Positions 38,704 to 47,109 of a stretch of DNA of 64,000 nucleotides are shown here, piece by piece (position 1 is the first letter of the stretch; each line of letters starts with the position of its first letter). A model generated the notes under the pieces. That model was not told the DNA's origin. It saw nothing but the letters and a program-made list of their open reading frames with translations, and did no database searches. The stretch spans positions 5,335,001-5,399,000 of the forward strand of contig NZ_CP075566.1 in the NCBI RefSeq assembly GCF_018502625.1. The letters are read 5' to 3'. The translations under genes and the position numbers were made by a program. This DNA is from Pseudomonas hormoni (GTDB taxonomy: Bacteria; Pseudomonadota; Gammaproteobacteria; Pseudomonadales; Pseudomonadaceae).

Positions 38704-39378
38704 ATGACCCAGGATCAACTCAAACAGGCAGTGGCCCAGGCCGCCGTCGACTTCATCCTCCCGAAACTCGACGACAAGAGCATCGTCGGGGTCGGCACCG
38801 GCTCCACTGCCAACTGCTTCATCGACGCTTTGGCCCAGCACAAAGGCGCATTCGACGGCGCCGTCGCCAGCTCCGAAGCCACCGCCGCGCGCCTCAAGGG
38901 CCATGGCATTCCGGTGTATGAGCTGAACACGGTCAGCGACCTGGAGTTCTACGTTGACGGCGCCGACGAAAGCGACGAGCACCTGAACCTGATCAAGGGC
39001 GGCGGCGCAGCCCTGACCCGCGAGAAGATCGTCGCGGCCGTGGCCAAGACCTTCATCTGCATCGCCGACGCCAGCAAACTGGTGCCGGTACTCGGTGCAT
39101 TCCCGCTGCCGGTGGAAGTGATCCCGATGGCCCGCAGCCACGTGGCTCGCGAACTGGTGAAGCTCGGCGGCGACCCGGTTTACCGTGAAGGCGTGTTGAC
39201 CGACAACGGCAACATCATTCTGGATGTGTTCAACATGCAGATCACCAACCCGGTAGAGCTGGAGTCGCAGATCAATGCGATCGTCGGCGTGGTAACCAAT
39301 GGGTTGTTCGCGGCGCGTCCGGCGGACTTGCTGTTGCTGGGCACCAGCGAAGGCGTGAAGACCCTGCGCGCCGAGTAA
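38704..39378 (+). CDS. rpiA: ribose-5-phosphate isomerase A
   Basis: 224 residues. It interconverts ribose 5-phosphate and ribulose 5-phosphate. The family landmarks [43 protein letters not shown] and the VEVIPMA segment are present, including the catalytic Asp/Lys region. The start is the [12 protein letters not shown]; the longer open frame runs back through the REPIN. It is divergent from ilvA. Confidence 0.97.
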   Translation: MTQDQLKQAVAQAAVDFILPKLDDKSIVGVGTGSTANCFIDALAQHKGAFDGAVASSEATAARLKGHGIPVYELNTVSDLEFYVDGADESDEHLNLIKGGGAALTREKIVAAVAKTFICIADASKLVPVLGAFPLPVEVIPMARSHVARELVKLGGDPVYREGVLTDNGNIILDVFNMQITNPVELESQINAIVGVVTNGLFAARPADLLLLGTSEGVKTLRAE

Positions 39379-39390
39379 GCCAAATACAAC

Positions 39391-39490
39391 CCCCTGTAGG
39401 AGCAGAGCTTGCTCGCGAAGGCGGTGTGTCAGTCGGCATCTCTATTGACTGACACACCGCCTTCGCGAGCAAGCTCTGCTCCTACAGGGG
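39391..39490. repeat. REPIN with 44-base perfect arms
   Basis: The arms 39391-39434 and 39447-39490 are exact reverse complements over all 44 bases, around a 12-base loop. The REP core is of class GGAGCAGAGCTTGCTCGCGAA. It sits between the convergent rpiA and SdiA-regulated-type genes, where it would act as a barrier in both directions. Confidence 0.95.
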
Positions 39491-39502
39491 TTGGGGTGTT
39501 GG

Positions 39503-40420
39503 TCAGGGTTGTGCAGGTTTCTTGAAGACGTAGAACAGGTTCGGCTCGCTCACCAGGTACATCGTGCCGTCGTCATCCATGGCGATCCCTTCCGCTTGCG
39601 GGACCGTCTTCTGTAACCCCTGACGCCCTTTGTTCAATGACATGGTGCTCAGTGGTCGCCCGTCCACGTCCAGCTCCAGAATCAGTCGCGACTCGTCGGA
39701 CAGCGCCAGCAAATGGCCGCTGCGCTCGTCGTATTGCAGGCTCGACAGGTCTCGGACAAACATCCCGGCATCGCGCTTGGGGTTGTTGACCACATGCACC
39801 GCGTAGGATTTCTCTGGGTTGTAATGCGGGAAGCCCTGCACTTCGTAGATCAGCATCGGGTCGCGCTCCTTGGCGACAAACAGACGCTTGCCCACCGAAT
39901 CGTAGGCCAGGCCTTCAAAGCCCTTGTTGCCGCTCATGTGCACGCCCAGCGTCATCTGCTCGGCTTCCGCCGCGTCGAGGAACGTGGTGTCCTTTTCCAG
40001 ATGAATCTTGATCAGCCGTTGTTGGCGCTCGTCAGTGATCACGTAAGTGTCGGCGCTGATGAACTCCACCGCCTCCGGATCACCGAAGCCGACCAGCGCG
40101 ACACGCCGAATGATCTGGCCTTCCAGCGACAGCTCGATCAGTTCGGAGTTTTTGTTGGTGACGGTGAACAGGCTTTTGCGCACCGGATCGAAGGTCAGCG
40201 CCGATACATCGTCATCCAGGCCTTCGATGACCCGCCCCTCGACCGTGACCTGATAGTGACCCAGACCGATGGACTGCTCGCTCTCCGGCTGCCAGAACGT
40301 GTGCAGATTGAACCAGGTGCGCTCGAACAGCCGCAGGTACTGGCCGATCGCAACCAGCACGATCAGCACAATCACCAAAAGAATCAGCATCAGGGGTTTG
40401 GGGCGGGCAAGTCGGCGCAT
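39503..40420 (-). CDS. SdiA-regulated domain protein, membrane-anchored propeller (copy 1)
   Basis: 305 residues. One N-terminal membrane anchor (LMLILLVIVLIVLVAIGQYL) is followed by a periplasmic beta-propeller-like domain of the SdiA-regulated family, with repeated strands such as DVSALTFDPVRKSLFTVTN, GDPEAVEFISADTYVITDE and AEGIAMDDDGTMYLVSEPNLFY. The family name comes from E. coli YjiK; no function is settled. A paralogue lies 129 bases upstream on the same strand. Confidence 0.83.
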   Translation of the reverse strand: MRRLARPKPLMLILLVIVLIVLVAIGQYLRLFERTWFNLHTFWQPESEQSIGLGHYQVTVEGRVIEGLDDDVSALTFDPVRKSLFTVTNKNSELIELSLEGQIIRRVALVGFGDPEAVEFISADTYVITDERQQRLIKIHLEKDTTFLDAAEAEQMTLGVHMSGNKGFEGLAYDSVGKRLFVAKERDPMLIYEVQGFPHYNPEKSYAVHVVNNPKRDAGMFVRDLSSLQYDERSGHLLALSDESRLILELDVDGRPLSTMSLNKGRQGLQKTVPQAEGIAMDDDGTMYLVSEPNLFYVFKKPAQP

Positions 40421-40549
40421 TCAGGCGAGCTCGAAATCAGGACAGGCGGATGAAATACCACGGCAGTCTGAATTGAAGCTTAATGGCCATTAGCCGGGGC
40501 CTACAACTGAGCGTCGCGTTTCCTACAAGATCGCGGATCAAGACACAGA

Positions 40550-41479
40550 TCAGTGCTGCTTTTCGAAACGATAGAACAGGTTCGGCTCGCTCACCATGTA
40601 CAGCGTGCCAGCATCGTCCATGGTCACACCTTCGGAACGGGGAATGGTCTTTTTCAGACCATTGAAGCCGCCCAGCAAGGTCATGAAACTCACCTGCTCG
40701 CCCTTCTCGTCCAGCTCCAGCAACAGATGGGAGTCGGCGGACAATACCAGCGTGTGTCGGGTGCGCGGGTCAATGGCCAGGGCCGACAGGTTGCGGATGT
40801 CCAGGTCGTCATTGGCCAGTTTCTGCTTGTCGCCGGTGAGCGTCAGGCCGTCGGCGCTTTTCCAGGTGAACAGCGCCGGCGGACGCTCCTCACCCAGCAG
40901 CATTTGCTGGTTGCGCGCATCCCAGACGACCGATTCAAACGCTTTGTTCTGGTCTTTCGAAGGACCAAGGTCGTACTTCGAGAAGTTGGCGATGTTCAGC
41001 TCGCGGGTATCGGCATCGACCTTGACGATGGTGAGCACGTGCTCGCGCTCATCAACAATCGCCAGCAGACCGTTGCCCATGACCGTCACCCCTTCCGGAT
41101 TGCTCCAGCCCACCAGCGGCATTTTGCGCAGCACGTCGCCCTGCAAGGTCAGCTCGACCAGGAACGGGTTCTTGCCCATCACCGAGAACAGGGTTTTGGT
41201 TTCAGGGTTGTAGGCCAGGTCGGACGCTTCGTCCTTTTCCATCCCCGGCATTGGCTTGGCATCGATCACAGCGCGGTAATCCGGCAGCCAGATACTTTCC
41301 TGGCGTTCGGCCGGGCTTTCGAAACGCTCCAGCACCCAGAGCACACCGCGGTCATCCCAATGCATCGCAAACGCGAGGCCATACGCGGCGGCCACGGCCA
41401 GCAACAGCCAGTAATACCAGCGCATGAAAAAGCGCGGGCGACGGGCAGTTTTAAGCGTGGGCAGTGGTTGGGTGGCCAT
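40550..41479 (-). CDS. SdiA-regulated domain protein, membrane-anchored propeller (copy 2)
   Basis: 309 residues, same layout as its downstream neighbour: an N-terminal anchor (WYYWLLLAVAAAYGLAFAM), then a propeller domain with EASDLAYNPETKTLFSVMG, NPEGVTVMGNGLLAIVDE and SEGVTMDDAGTLYMVSEPNLFYRFE. The final motif is nearly shared with copy 1 (SEPNLFY), so the two arose by tandem duplication. Start placed at ATG 41479; a TTG lies immediately before it. Function unknown. Confidence 0.83.
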   Translation of the reverse strand: MATQPLPTLKTARRPRFFMRWYYWLLLAVAAAYGLAFAMHWDDRGVLWVLERFESPAERQESIWLPDYRAVIDAKPMPGMEKDEASDLAYNPETKTLFSVMGKNPFLVELTLQGDVLRKMPLVGWSNPEGVTVMGNGLLAIVDEREHVLTIVKVDADTRELNIANFSKYDLGPSKDQNKAFESVVWDARNQQMLLGEERPPALFTWKSADGLTLTGDKQKLANDDLDIRNLSALAIDPRTRHTLVLSADSHLLLELDEKGEQVSFMTLLGGFNGLKKTIPRSEGVTMDDAGTLYMVSEPNLFYRFEKQH

Positions 41480-41635
41480 CAAGGATGCGTTCCAGAAATT
41501 CAGGCTAAGGGTAATAGCACAATTGGGACCGGCTCAGACGCCAGAAACCCTGGAATTATCCAGACAAGATGTGAAAAAAACGGCAAATGGCGGGATTGCC
41601 CTGCATGAGTGCTGAACTGAGGCCGCCAAAAACCA

Positions 41636-41727
41636 CTGTGGGAGCGAGCCTGCTCGCGATAGCGGCGCAACATTCAACATGGATGTTGAATGTTATGCCC
41701 TCATCGCGAGCAGGCTCGCTCCCACAG
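41636..41727. repeat. REPIN, class GGGAGCGAGCCTGCTCGCGAT
   Basis: Inverted copies at 41636-41660 and 41703-41727; between them is a further perfect 12-base-arm hairpin (AACATTCAACAT / ATGTTGAATGTT). It lies in the 266-base gap between the FAH-family gene and the second propeller gene. I see nothing else definite in that gap. Confidence 0.9.
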
Positions 41728-41745
41728 GGTTAGGCGGTGTTGCGA

Positions 41746-42411
41746 TTAGCGGACGCTGCTGGTAAAGCTGCTGGCGCCTGGCAATTCCAGTACCAGCTCA
41801 TCACCAACATTCAACGGTCCAACGCCAACCGGCGTGCCGGTCAGGATCACATCACCCGCCTGCAGCGAGAAGCAGCCAGCCATGTGCTGGATCATCGGCA
41901 CGATCGGGTTAAGCATCGCGCTGCTGTTGCCATCCTGGCGGACTTCGCCGTTGATGGTCAGGCGAATGCCGATGTCAGTCAGGTCAGCAAAGGTGCTGCC
42001 GGACACGAACGGCGCAATCACTGCCGCGCCGTCGAAGGACTTGGCGATTTCCCATGGCAGGCCCTTGGACTTCAACTCAGCCTGCTTGTCACGCAAGGTC
42101 AGGTCCAGCGCCGGCGCGAAGCCGGAGATTGCGTCGAGCACTTCTTCACGACTCGGTTTGGTCGACAAAGGCTTGCCGATCAACACAGCGATTTCCGCTT
42201 CGTAATGCACCGAGCCACGCTCGGTCGGAATGCTGAAACCACCTTCCAGCGGCACAACGCAACTGCCGGGCTTGATGAACAGCAGGGGCTCCGTTGGCAC
42301 CGGGTTGTCCAGTTCCTTGGCGTGTTCGGCGTAGTTACGGCCGATGCACACCACTTTTCCCAGCGGGAAATGAATACGCGTACCGTCGACATACTGGTGC
42401 TGATAGCTCAT
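41746..42411 (-). CDS. fumarylacetoacetate hydrolase family protein
   Basis: 221 residues, a single FAH domain. Characteristic segments are KVVCIGRNYAEHAKEL, the metal-ligand region VHYEAEIAVLIGK, and GDVILTGTPVGVGPL. Such proteins act as oxaloacetate tautomerases/decarboxylases, acylpyruvases or in aromatic degradation; the short single-domain type favours the first two. The start has AGGAG six bases upstream. It follows the D-2-hydroxyglutarate dehydrogenase gene by 36 bases on the same strand, so an operon is likely. Confidence 0.85.
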   Translation of the reverse strand: MSYQHQYVDGTRIHFPLGKVVCIGRNYAEHAKELDNPVPTEPLLFIKPGSCVVPLEGGFSIPTERGSVHYEAEIAVLIGKPLSTKPSREEVLDAISGFAPALDLTLRDKQAELKSKGLPWEIAKSFDGAAVIAPFVSGSTFADLTDIGIRLTINGEVRQDGNSSAMLNPIVPMIQHMAGCFSLQAGDVILTGTPVGVGPLNVGDELVLELPGASSFTSSVR

Positions 42412-42447
42412 TACCGACTCCTGGTTCGTAGCTCTTAAATTCAAACG

Positions 42448-43842
42448 TCAAACAGCGAAAATCTTGCCCGGGTTCATGATGCCGTTCGGGTCGAACACCG
42501 CTTTGACGGCTTTCATGTACTCGATCTCAACCGGCGAACGACTGTAGGTCAAGTAATCCCGCTTGGTCATGCCCACGCCGTGTTCGGCGGAAATCGAACC
42601 GTTGTACTTCTCGACGGTTTCGAACACCCACTTGTTGACGGTCGCGCACTTGGCGAAGAACTCGTCCTTGCTCAGGCTATCCGGCTTGAGGATGTTCAAG
42701 TGCAGGTTGCCATCGCCGATATGACCGAACCAGACGATTTCGAAATCCGGGTAGTGTTCGCCGACGATCGCGTCGATTTCCTTGAGGAACGCCGGTACTT
42801 TCGACACGGTGACCGAAATGTCGTTTTTGTACGGCGTCCAGTGGGAAATGGTTTCGGAGATGTATTCGCGCAGCTTCCAGAGGTTCTGCAGCTGGGTTTC
42901 GCTCTGGCTCATCACGCCGTCCAGCACCCAGCCCTGCTCGACGCAGTGCTCGAAGGTTTCCAGGGCGTGGTTGGCCACATCGATGGTGGTCGCTTCGAAT
43001 TCCAGCAGCGCGTAGAACGGGCAATCGGTTTCGAACGGCGCCGGCACGTCGCCGCGCCCCATGACTTTGGCCAGGGCTTTGTCGGAGAAGAATTCGAAGG
43101 CTGTCAGGTCGAGCTTGCTCTGGAACGCGTGCAGCACCGGCATGATCGAGTCGAAATCAGCGGTGCCGAGGACCATCGCAGTGAGGTTCTTCGGGGCACG
43201 GTCCAGACGCATGGTCGCTTCGACCACAAAACCGAGGGTGCCTTCCGCGCCGATGAACAGCTGACGCAGGTCGTAGCCAGTGGCGTTCTTGATCAGGTCG
43301 CGGTTCAGTTCCAGCACGTCGCCTTTGCCGGTGACCACTTTCATGCCGGCGACCCAGTTGCGGGTCATGCCGTAGCGAATCACCTTGATCCCGCCGGCAT
43401 TGGTGCCGATATTGCCGCCAATCTGACTCGAACCCGCGGAAGCGAAATCCACCGGGTAGTACAAGCCTTTTTCTTCAGCGACGTTCTGCAAGTGTTCGGT
43501 GACCACACCCGGCTGGCACACGGCGGTGCGGTCGGTCAGGTTCACGTCGAGAATCTGGTTCATGTAGTCGAAGGACACCACCACTTCGCCATTCGCAGCC
43601 ACGGCGGCGGCGGAAAGCCCGGTTCGCCCGCCGGATGGCACCAGCGCCACCTTGTGTTTATTGGCCCAAAGGACGATGGCCTGGACCTGTTCGGTGGTCT
43701 TGGGAAACACGATGGCCGTCGGGGCCGGCGCGAAATGCTTGGTCCAATCCTTGCCGTAAGCATTCAGGGAGTCGGCATCGGTCAGCACCTTGCCAGGCTC
43801 AACCAGGGTCTTCAGCTCATCAATCAGCGCAGGAATGGTCAT
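42448..43842 (-). CDS. D-2-hydroxyglutarate dehydrogenase, FAD-dependent
   Basis: 464 residues, an FAD-linked oxidase of the PCMH/VAO superfamily. The FAD region is VPSGGRTGLSAAAV and GGNIGTNAGGIKVIRYG; the C-terminal domain has HIGDGNLHLNI, a metal-binding segment, and ISAEHGVGMTKRDYL. The P. aeruginosa homologue next to serA oxidises D-2-hydroxyglutarate and has the same length. SerA makes D-2-hydroxyglutarate by using 2-oxoglutarate as hydride acceptor, so this enzyme pulls that reaction forward. Start chosen at MTIPALIDELK. Confidence 0.88.
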   Translation of the reverse strand: MTIPALIDELKTLVEPGKVLTDADSLNAYGKDWTKHFAPAPTAIVFPKTTEQVQAIVLWANKHKVALVPSGGRTGLSAAAVAANGEVVVSFDYMNQILDVNLTDRTAVCQPGVVTEHLQNVAEEKGLYYPVDFASAGSSQIGGNIGTNAGGIKVIRYGMTRNWVAGMKVVTGKGDVLELNRDLIKNATGYDLRQLFIGAEGTLGFVVEATMRLDRAPKNLTAMVLGTADFDSIMPVLHAFQSKLDLTAFEFFSDKALAKVMGRGDVPAPFETDCPFYALLEFEATTIDVANHALETFEHCVEQGWVLDGVMSQSETQLQNLWKLREYISETISHWTPYKNDISVTVSKVPAFLKEIDAIVGEHYPDFEIVWFGHIGDGNLHLNILKPDSLSKDEFFAKCATVNKWVFETVEKYNGSISAEHGVGMTKRDYLTYSRSPVEIEYMKAVKAVFDPNGIMNPGKIFAV

Positions 43843-43918
43843 CGACAGAACTCTCGAACAATTCATGGTCATCCTGAGAACGCTTCACGTCGCAGGAATG
43901 AGTGTTTAGCGGGGCGCC

Positions 43919-43930
43919 TATGCTAGCATA
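43919..43930. promoter_or_regulatory. palindromic element between serA and the dehydrogenase gene
   Basis: TATGCTAGCATA is a perfect 12-base palindrome in the divergent region. Read either way it offers a -10-like hexamer (TATGCT or TAGCAT), but no good -35 box is visible on either side. Regulatory role is a guess. Confidence 0.3.
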
Positions 43931-44049
43931 CCGACCCCGCAGGGTAGTGCCGAAAGGCTGTTCTGCGGCGACGGCTTACTTGCCGTCCGGGTCAGCTCCA
44001 GGCTGCTCCATTTCCTGCCATTTTTCTCCGGGATACAGGGTTTACGCAG

Positions 44050-45279
44050 ATGAGCAAGACTTCTCTCGATAAGAGCAAGATCAAGTTCCTTCTTCTCGAA
44101 GGCGTCCACCAATCGGCTGTCGACGTTCTCAAGTCGGCGGGCTACACCAGCATCGAGTACCTCACTGGTTCTCTGCCGGAAGCCCAGCTGAAGGAAAAGA
44201 TCGCTGATGCTCACTTCATCGGCATTCGCTCCCGCACTCAACTGACCGAAGAGATCTTCGATCACGCGAAGAAGCTCGTGGCTGTAGGGTGTTTCTGCAT
44301 CGGCACCAACCAGGTTGACCTGAACGCTGCCCGCGAACGCGGCATCGCGGTGTTCAACGCTCCGTACTCCAACACCCGCTCCGTTGCCGAGCTGGTGCTG
44401 GCCGAAGCGATCCTGTTGCTGCGCGGCATCCCTGAGAAGAACGCTTCCTGCCACCGTGGCGGCTGGATCAAGAGCGCGGCCAACTCCTTCGAAATCCGTG
44501 GCAAGAAGCTGGGCATCGTCGGTTACGGCTCGATCGGTACGCAATTGTCGGTTCTGGCTGAAGGCCTGGGCATGCAGGTGTACTTCTACGACACCGTGAC
44601 CAAGCTGCCACTGGGCAACGCAACCCAGGTCGGCAACCTGCACGAGCTGCTGGGCATGTCCGACATCGTCACTTTGCACGTTCCGGAAACCGCTGCGACC
44701 CAGTGGATGATCGGCGAGAAGGAAATCCGCGCCATCAAGAAGGGCGGCATCCTGATCAACGCCGCGCGCGGCACCGTGGTCGAACTGCAAGCCCTGGCGG
44801 ACGCGATCAAGGACAAGCACCTGATCGGCGCGGCCATCGACGTGTTCCCGGTGGAGCCACGCTCCAACGACGAAGAGTTCGAAAGCCCGCTGCGTGGCCT
44901 GGACAACGTGATCCTGACCCCGCACATCGGTGGTTCCACCGCCGAGGCGCAAGCCAACATCGGTCTGGAAGTGGCGGAAAAACTGGTCAAGTACAGCGAC
45001 AACGGTACTTCGGTATCGTCCGTGAACTTCCCGGAAGTGGCCCTGCCGGCTCACCCTGGAAAGCACCGTCTGCTGCACATCCACGAGAACATTCCGGGTG
45101 TGATGAGCGAGATCAACAAGGTCTTCGCCGAAAACGGCATCAACATTTCCGGTCAGTTCCTGCAGACCAACGAGAAAGTCGGCTACGTGGTAATCGACGT
45201 CGACGCCGAGTACTCGGACCTGGCGCAAGAGAAGCTGCAGCACATCAACGGCACCATTCGTTGCCGCGTGTTGTTCTGA
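44050..45279 (+). CDS. serA: D-3-phosphoglycerate dehydrogenase
   Basis: 409 residues. It opens the serine pathway. The NAD-binding motif is LGIVGYGSIGTQLSVLAEGLGM; catalytic residues appear in NAARGTVV and LTPHIGGSTAEAQ (the His). The C-terminal ACT domain (HENIPGVMSEINKVFAENGINI to the end) binds serine for feedback control. It is divergent from the D-2-hydroxyglutarate dehydrogenase gene and ends at a strong terminator. Confidence 0.98.
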   Translation: MSKTSLDKSKIKFLLLEGVHQSAVDVLKSAGYTSIEYLTGSLPEAQLKEKIADAHFIGIRSRTQLTEEIFDHAKKLVAVGCFCIGTNQVDLNAARERGIAVFNAPYSNTRSVAELVLAEAILLLRGIPEKNASCHRGGWIKSAANSFEIRGKKLGIVGYGSIGTQLSVLAEGLGMQVYFYDTVTKLPLGNATQVGNLHELLGMSDIVTLHVPETAATQWMIGEKEIRAIKKGGILINAARGTVVELQALADAIKDKHLIGAAIDVFPVEPRSNDEEFESPLRGLDNVILTPHIGGSTAEAQANIGLEVAEKLVKYSDNGTSVSSVNFPEVALPAHPGKHRLLHIHENIPGVMSEINKVFAENGINISGQFLQTNEKVGYVVIDVDAEYSDLAQEKLQHINGTIRCRVLF

Positions 45280-45302
45280 TCGCAACTTGAGCGACAAAAA
45301 AA

Positions 45303-45325
45303 GGAGACCCTCGGGTCTCCTTTTT
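45303..45325. terminator. intrinsic terminator of serA, possibly bidirectional
   Basis: Stem GGAGACCC (45303-45310) with GGGTCTCC (45313-45320), TC loop, followed by five Ts; seven As precede it, so it could also stop the convergent DUF4399 transcript. Confidence 0.93.
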
Positions 45326-45342
45326 CATGGGCGCTACTAACG

Positions 45343-45768
45343 TTACTTAACGTTGACGGTGATCTTCTCGGAGACGATCGGCGGATCGAAGGCCATGTGG
45401 TTCTTGTCGCCCAACTCCAACTGCAAGGTGTGCTTGCCAGGTGTCAGCGTCAGCTCGGCTTCTGTCTGCGCCTTGCCGAAATGAACGTGATTGGCATCTG
45501 CCGGGATGACGGCCCCTGCTGCAACTACGTCCTTGGCATCGACCAGCAAATGGTGGTGGCCAGTATTCTTGGTGGCATCGCCCGCTGGCGCCAACGCAAC
45601 GTTCTCAACAGCGAATTTGATTTTGAAAGTTTGCGGGACAGTCCCACCATCTTTAGGAGAAACAATGGACACTTCAGCGCCCTTGGGTGCCGGCGTAGCC
45701 GCACTGGCCAGCACCGAAACGCCCATCAGCAGGCCCGCCAACGCAGCACGTGACATAAAGGTTTTCAT
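45343..45768 (-). CDS. DUF4399 periplasmic protein
   Basis: 141 residues with a signal peptide ending near VLASA-ATPAP. The mature domain is beta-rich with a His cluster (NTGHHHLLVD, NHVHFGKAQTE), and matches the DUF4399 family, often annotated near rod-shape or copper genes without proof. The start has GGAGAAGAG upstream; an ATG seven codons earlier lacks a site. The His cluster could bind metal, which is inference only. Confidence 0.82.
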   Translation of the reverse strand: MKTFMSRAALAGLLMGVSVLASAATPAPKGAEVSIVSPKDGGTVPQTFKIKFAVENVALAPAGDATKNTGHHHLLVDAKDVVAAGAVIPADANHVHFGKAQTEAELTLTPGKHTLQLELGDKNHMAFDPPIVSEKITVNVK

Positions 45769-45904
45769 TCTCTTCTCCAGTTTTTTCATAAAATCCGCAC
45801 GACCATGACAACTTCACGGCCATTCGTTGTCGAAGGCTCTCGACAACCATAGCAAAGCGAGCCTGAACCAGCGCATCGCGATAAATGTATTCAAAGGAGT
45901 GACC

Positions 45905-46489
45905 ATGCGCTTTCTGCCTGGCCTGATCTGCCTGCTACCCCTTCTGAGCCCTTTGGCTCATGCCGAACTGATTGACGATGTAAACGACCGCGGCGAATTG
46001 CGCATTGCCCTTGAGGCTAATACACCGCCCTTCAATTTCAAGGACGACGGCCAACTCTCGGGCTTCGAAGTCGAACTGGGCCAACTGCTGGCCAATGAAC
46101 TGGATGTGCGGGCCGACTTTGTCGTCACCGACTCCAGCGATCTGTTGGCCGGCGTCGAAAGCGGCAAGTACGACGTCGCCATCAACCACATAGCAGTGAC
46201 CCCGGAACTCAAGGATCGTTTCGACTTCAGCGAACCTTACATTCACACCAATTCGCAATTGATCGCGCAGAAAGAAGAGCCGCGTTCGATCCTGCTTGTG
46301 CAGTCGCTGACGGAAGAAAAACCGAAAACCGCCCCGGCTGTGAGCCTGGCGATTCCGTTTCAGAAGGGTAATCCGGCGTTCCACGCCAGCCTGGAAAGCG
46401 CCTTGCAGCGGATCAAGGCGGATGGGCGGATGGCGGCGCTGGAGAAGAAATGGTTTGGGGCGGATGCGAGCGTAGAACCGAAACCCTGA
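45905..46489 (+). CDS. short periplasmic solute-binding protein (SBP family 3), internally reduced
   Basis: 194 residues with a signal peptide ending LAHA-ELIDDV. The first lobe of a family 3 amino-acid binding protein is normal (GELRIALEANTPPFNFKDDGQLSGFEVELGQLLA, then KYDVAINHIAVTPELKDRFDFSEPY). The second lobe is nearly absent: after SQLIAQKEEP only a linker remains before the last strand and helix (AIPFQKGNPAFHASLESALQ to KKWFG). About 50-70 residues are missing compared with the usual 240-260. AAGGAG precedes the ATG. No transporter genes are adjacent. Binding function is doubtful. Confidence 0.8.
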   Translation: MRFLPGLICLLPLLSPLAHAELIDDVNDRGELRIALEANTPPFNFKDDGQLSGFEVELGQLLANELDVRADFVVTDSSDLLAGVESGKYDVAINHIAVTPELKDRFDFSEPYIHTNSQLIAQKEEPRSILLVQSLTEEKPKTAPAVSLAIPFQKGNPAFHASLESALQRIKADGRMAALEKKWFGADASVEPKP

Positions 46490-46507
46490 TCTCAGGCTGA
46501 TGAATAA

Positions 46508-46608
46508 CCCTGTGGGAGCGAGCCTGCTCGCGATGGGGCCCTGTCAGCCGATAGAGATATCGACTGACAAACCGCTATCGCCGGCAAGCCGGTCTCGCTC
46601 CCACAGGG
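46508..46608. repeat. hybrid REPIN with arms of two REP classes
   Basis: The left half (46508-46534) carries GAGCCTGCTCGCGAT, the class of 41636 and 54942; the right half (about 46577-46608) carries ATCGCCGGCAAGCCGGTCTC, the class of 5135. Only the outer GGGAGCGAG/CTCGCTCCC pairs fully. Confidence 0.85.
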
Positions 46609-46621
46609 TTTGTGCAGGGCT

Positions 46622-47107
46622 TCACTCTTGCGCGACCAACGCTGCCGCCGCTTCAGGCAGTTCCAGCTCGCTGAACACTTGCACGCCATGGCGCTTGAGC
46701 AACGCAGCGGTGACACCTTCACCACTGACCTTCACTCCGCTGAACGTCCCGTCATAGGTCAGCAAATTCCCGCAAGACGGGCTGTTGGCCTTGAGCACGG
46801 CGATGCGGATGCCGTGTTTTTCTACCAGCTCCAGTGCCTGATAAGCGCCAGAAAGAAACTGCGCACTGACATCCTCGCCTTCGGTGGTAATTACCGCCGC
46901 CTGCCCCTCCAGCACGTCACTACCCTGCCCGCCCGGAATCTCTGCCGCCGCCCGAGGCGTCGGCAACCCGCCGGCGACCTCAGGGCACAACGGCACGACG
47001 CGGCCTTCGTCGAGCCACTGCTGAAGCTGATCGAACGGCCCGCTGGCTCCGCCGTCGTAACGCACGCGGTGGCCGAGCAGGCAGCGACTTACCAGGATTT
47101 TCTGCAT
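46622..47107 (-). CDS. DUF523 protein
   Basis: 161 residues. The family N terminus KILVSRCLLGHRVRYDG, the VVPLCPEVAGGLPTPR segment and KANSPSCG are complete. Three conserved cysteines (in SRCLLG, PLCPE, PSCG) suggest metal or Fe-S binding or thiol chemistry, but I know no assigned function. Two bases separate it from the upstream prolyl-hydroxylase gene, so the two are probably translated from one mRNA. Confidence 0.82.
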   Translation of the reverse strand: MQKILVSRCLLGHRVRYDGGASGPFDQLQQWLDEGRVVPLCPEVAGGLPTPRAAAEIPGGQGSDVLEGQAAVITTEGEDVSAQFLSGAYQALELVEKHGIRIAVLKANSPSCGNLLTYDGTFSGVKVSGEGVTAALLKRHGVQVFSELELPEAAAALVAQE

Positions 47108-47109
47108 GA

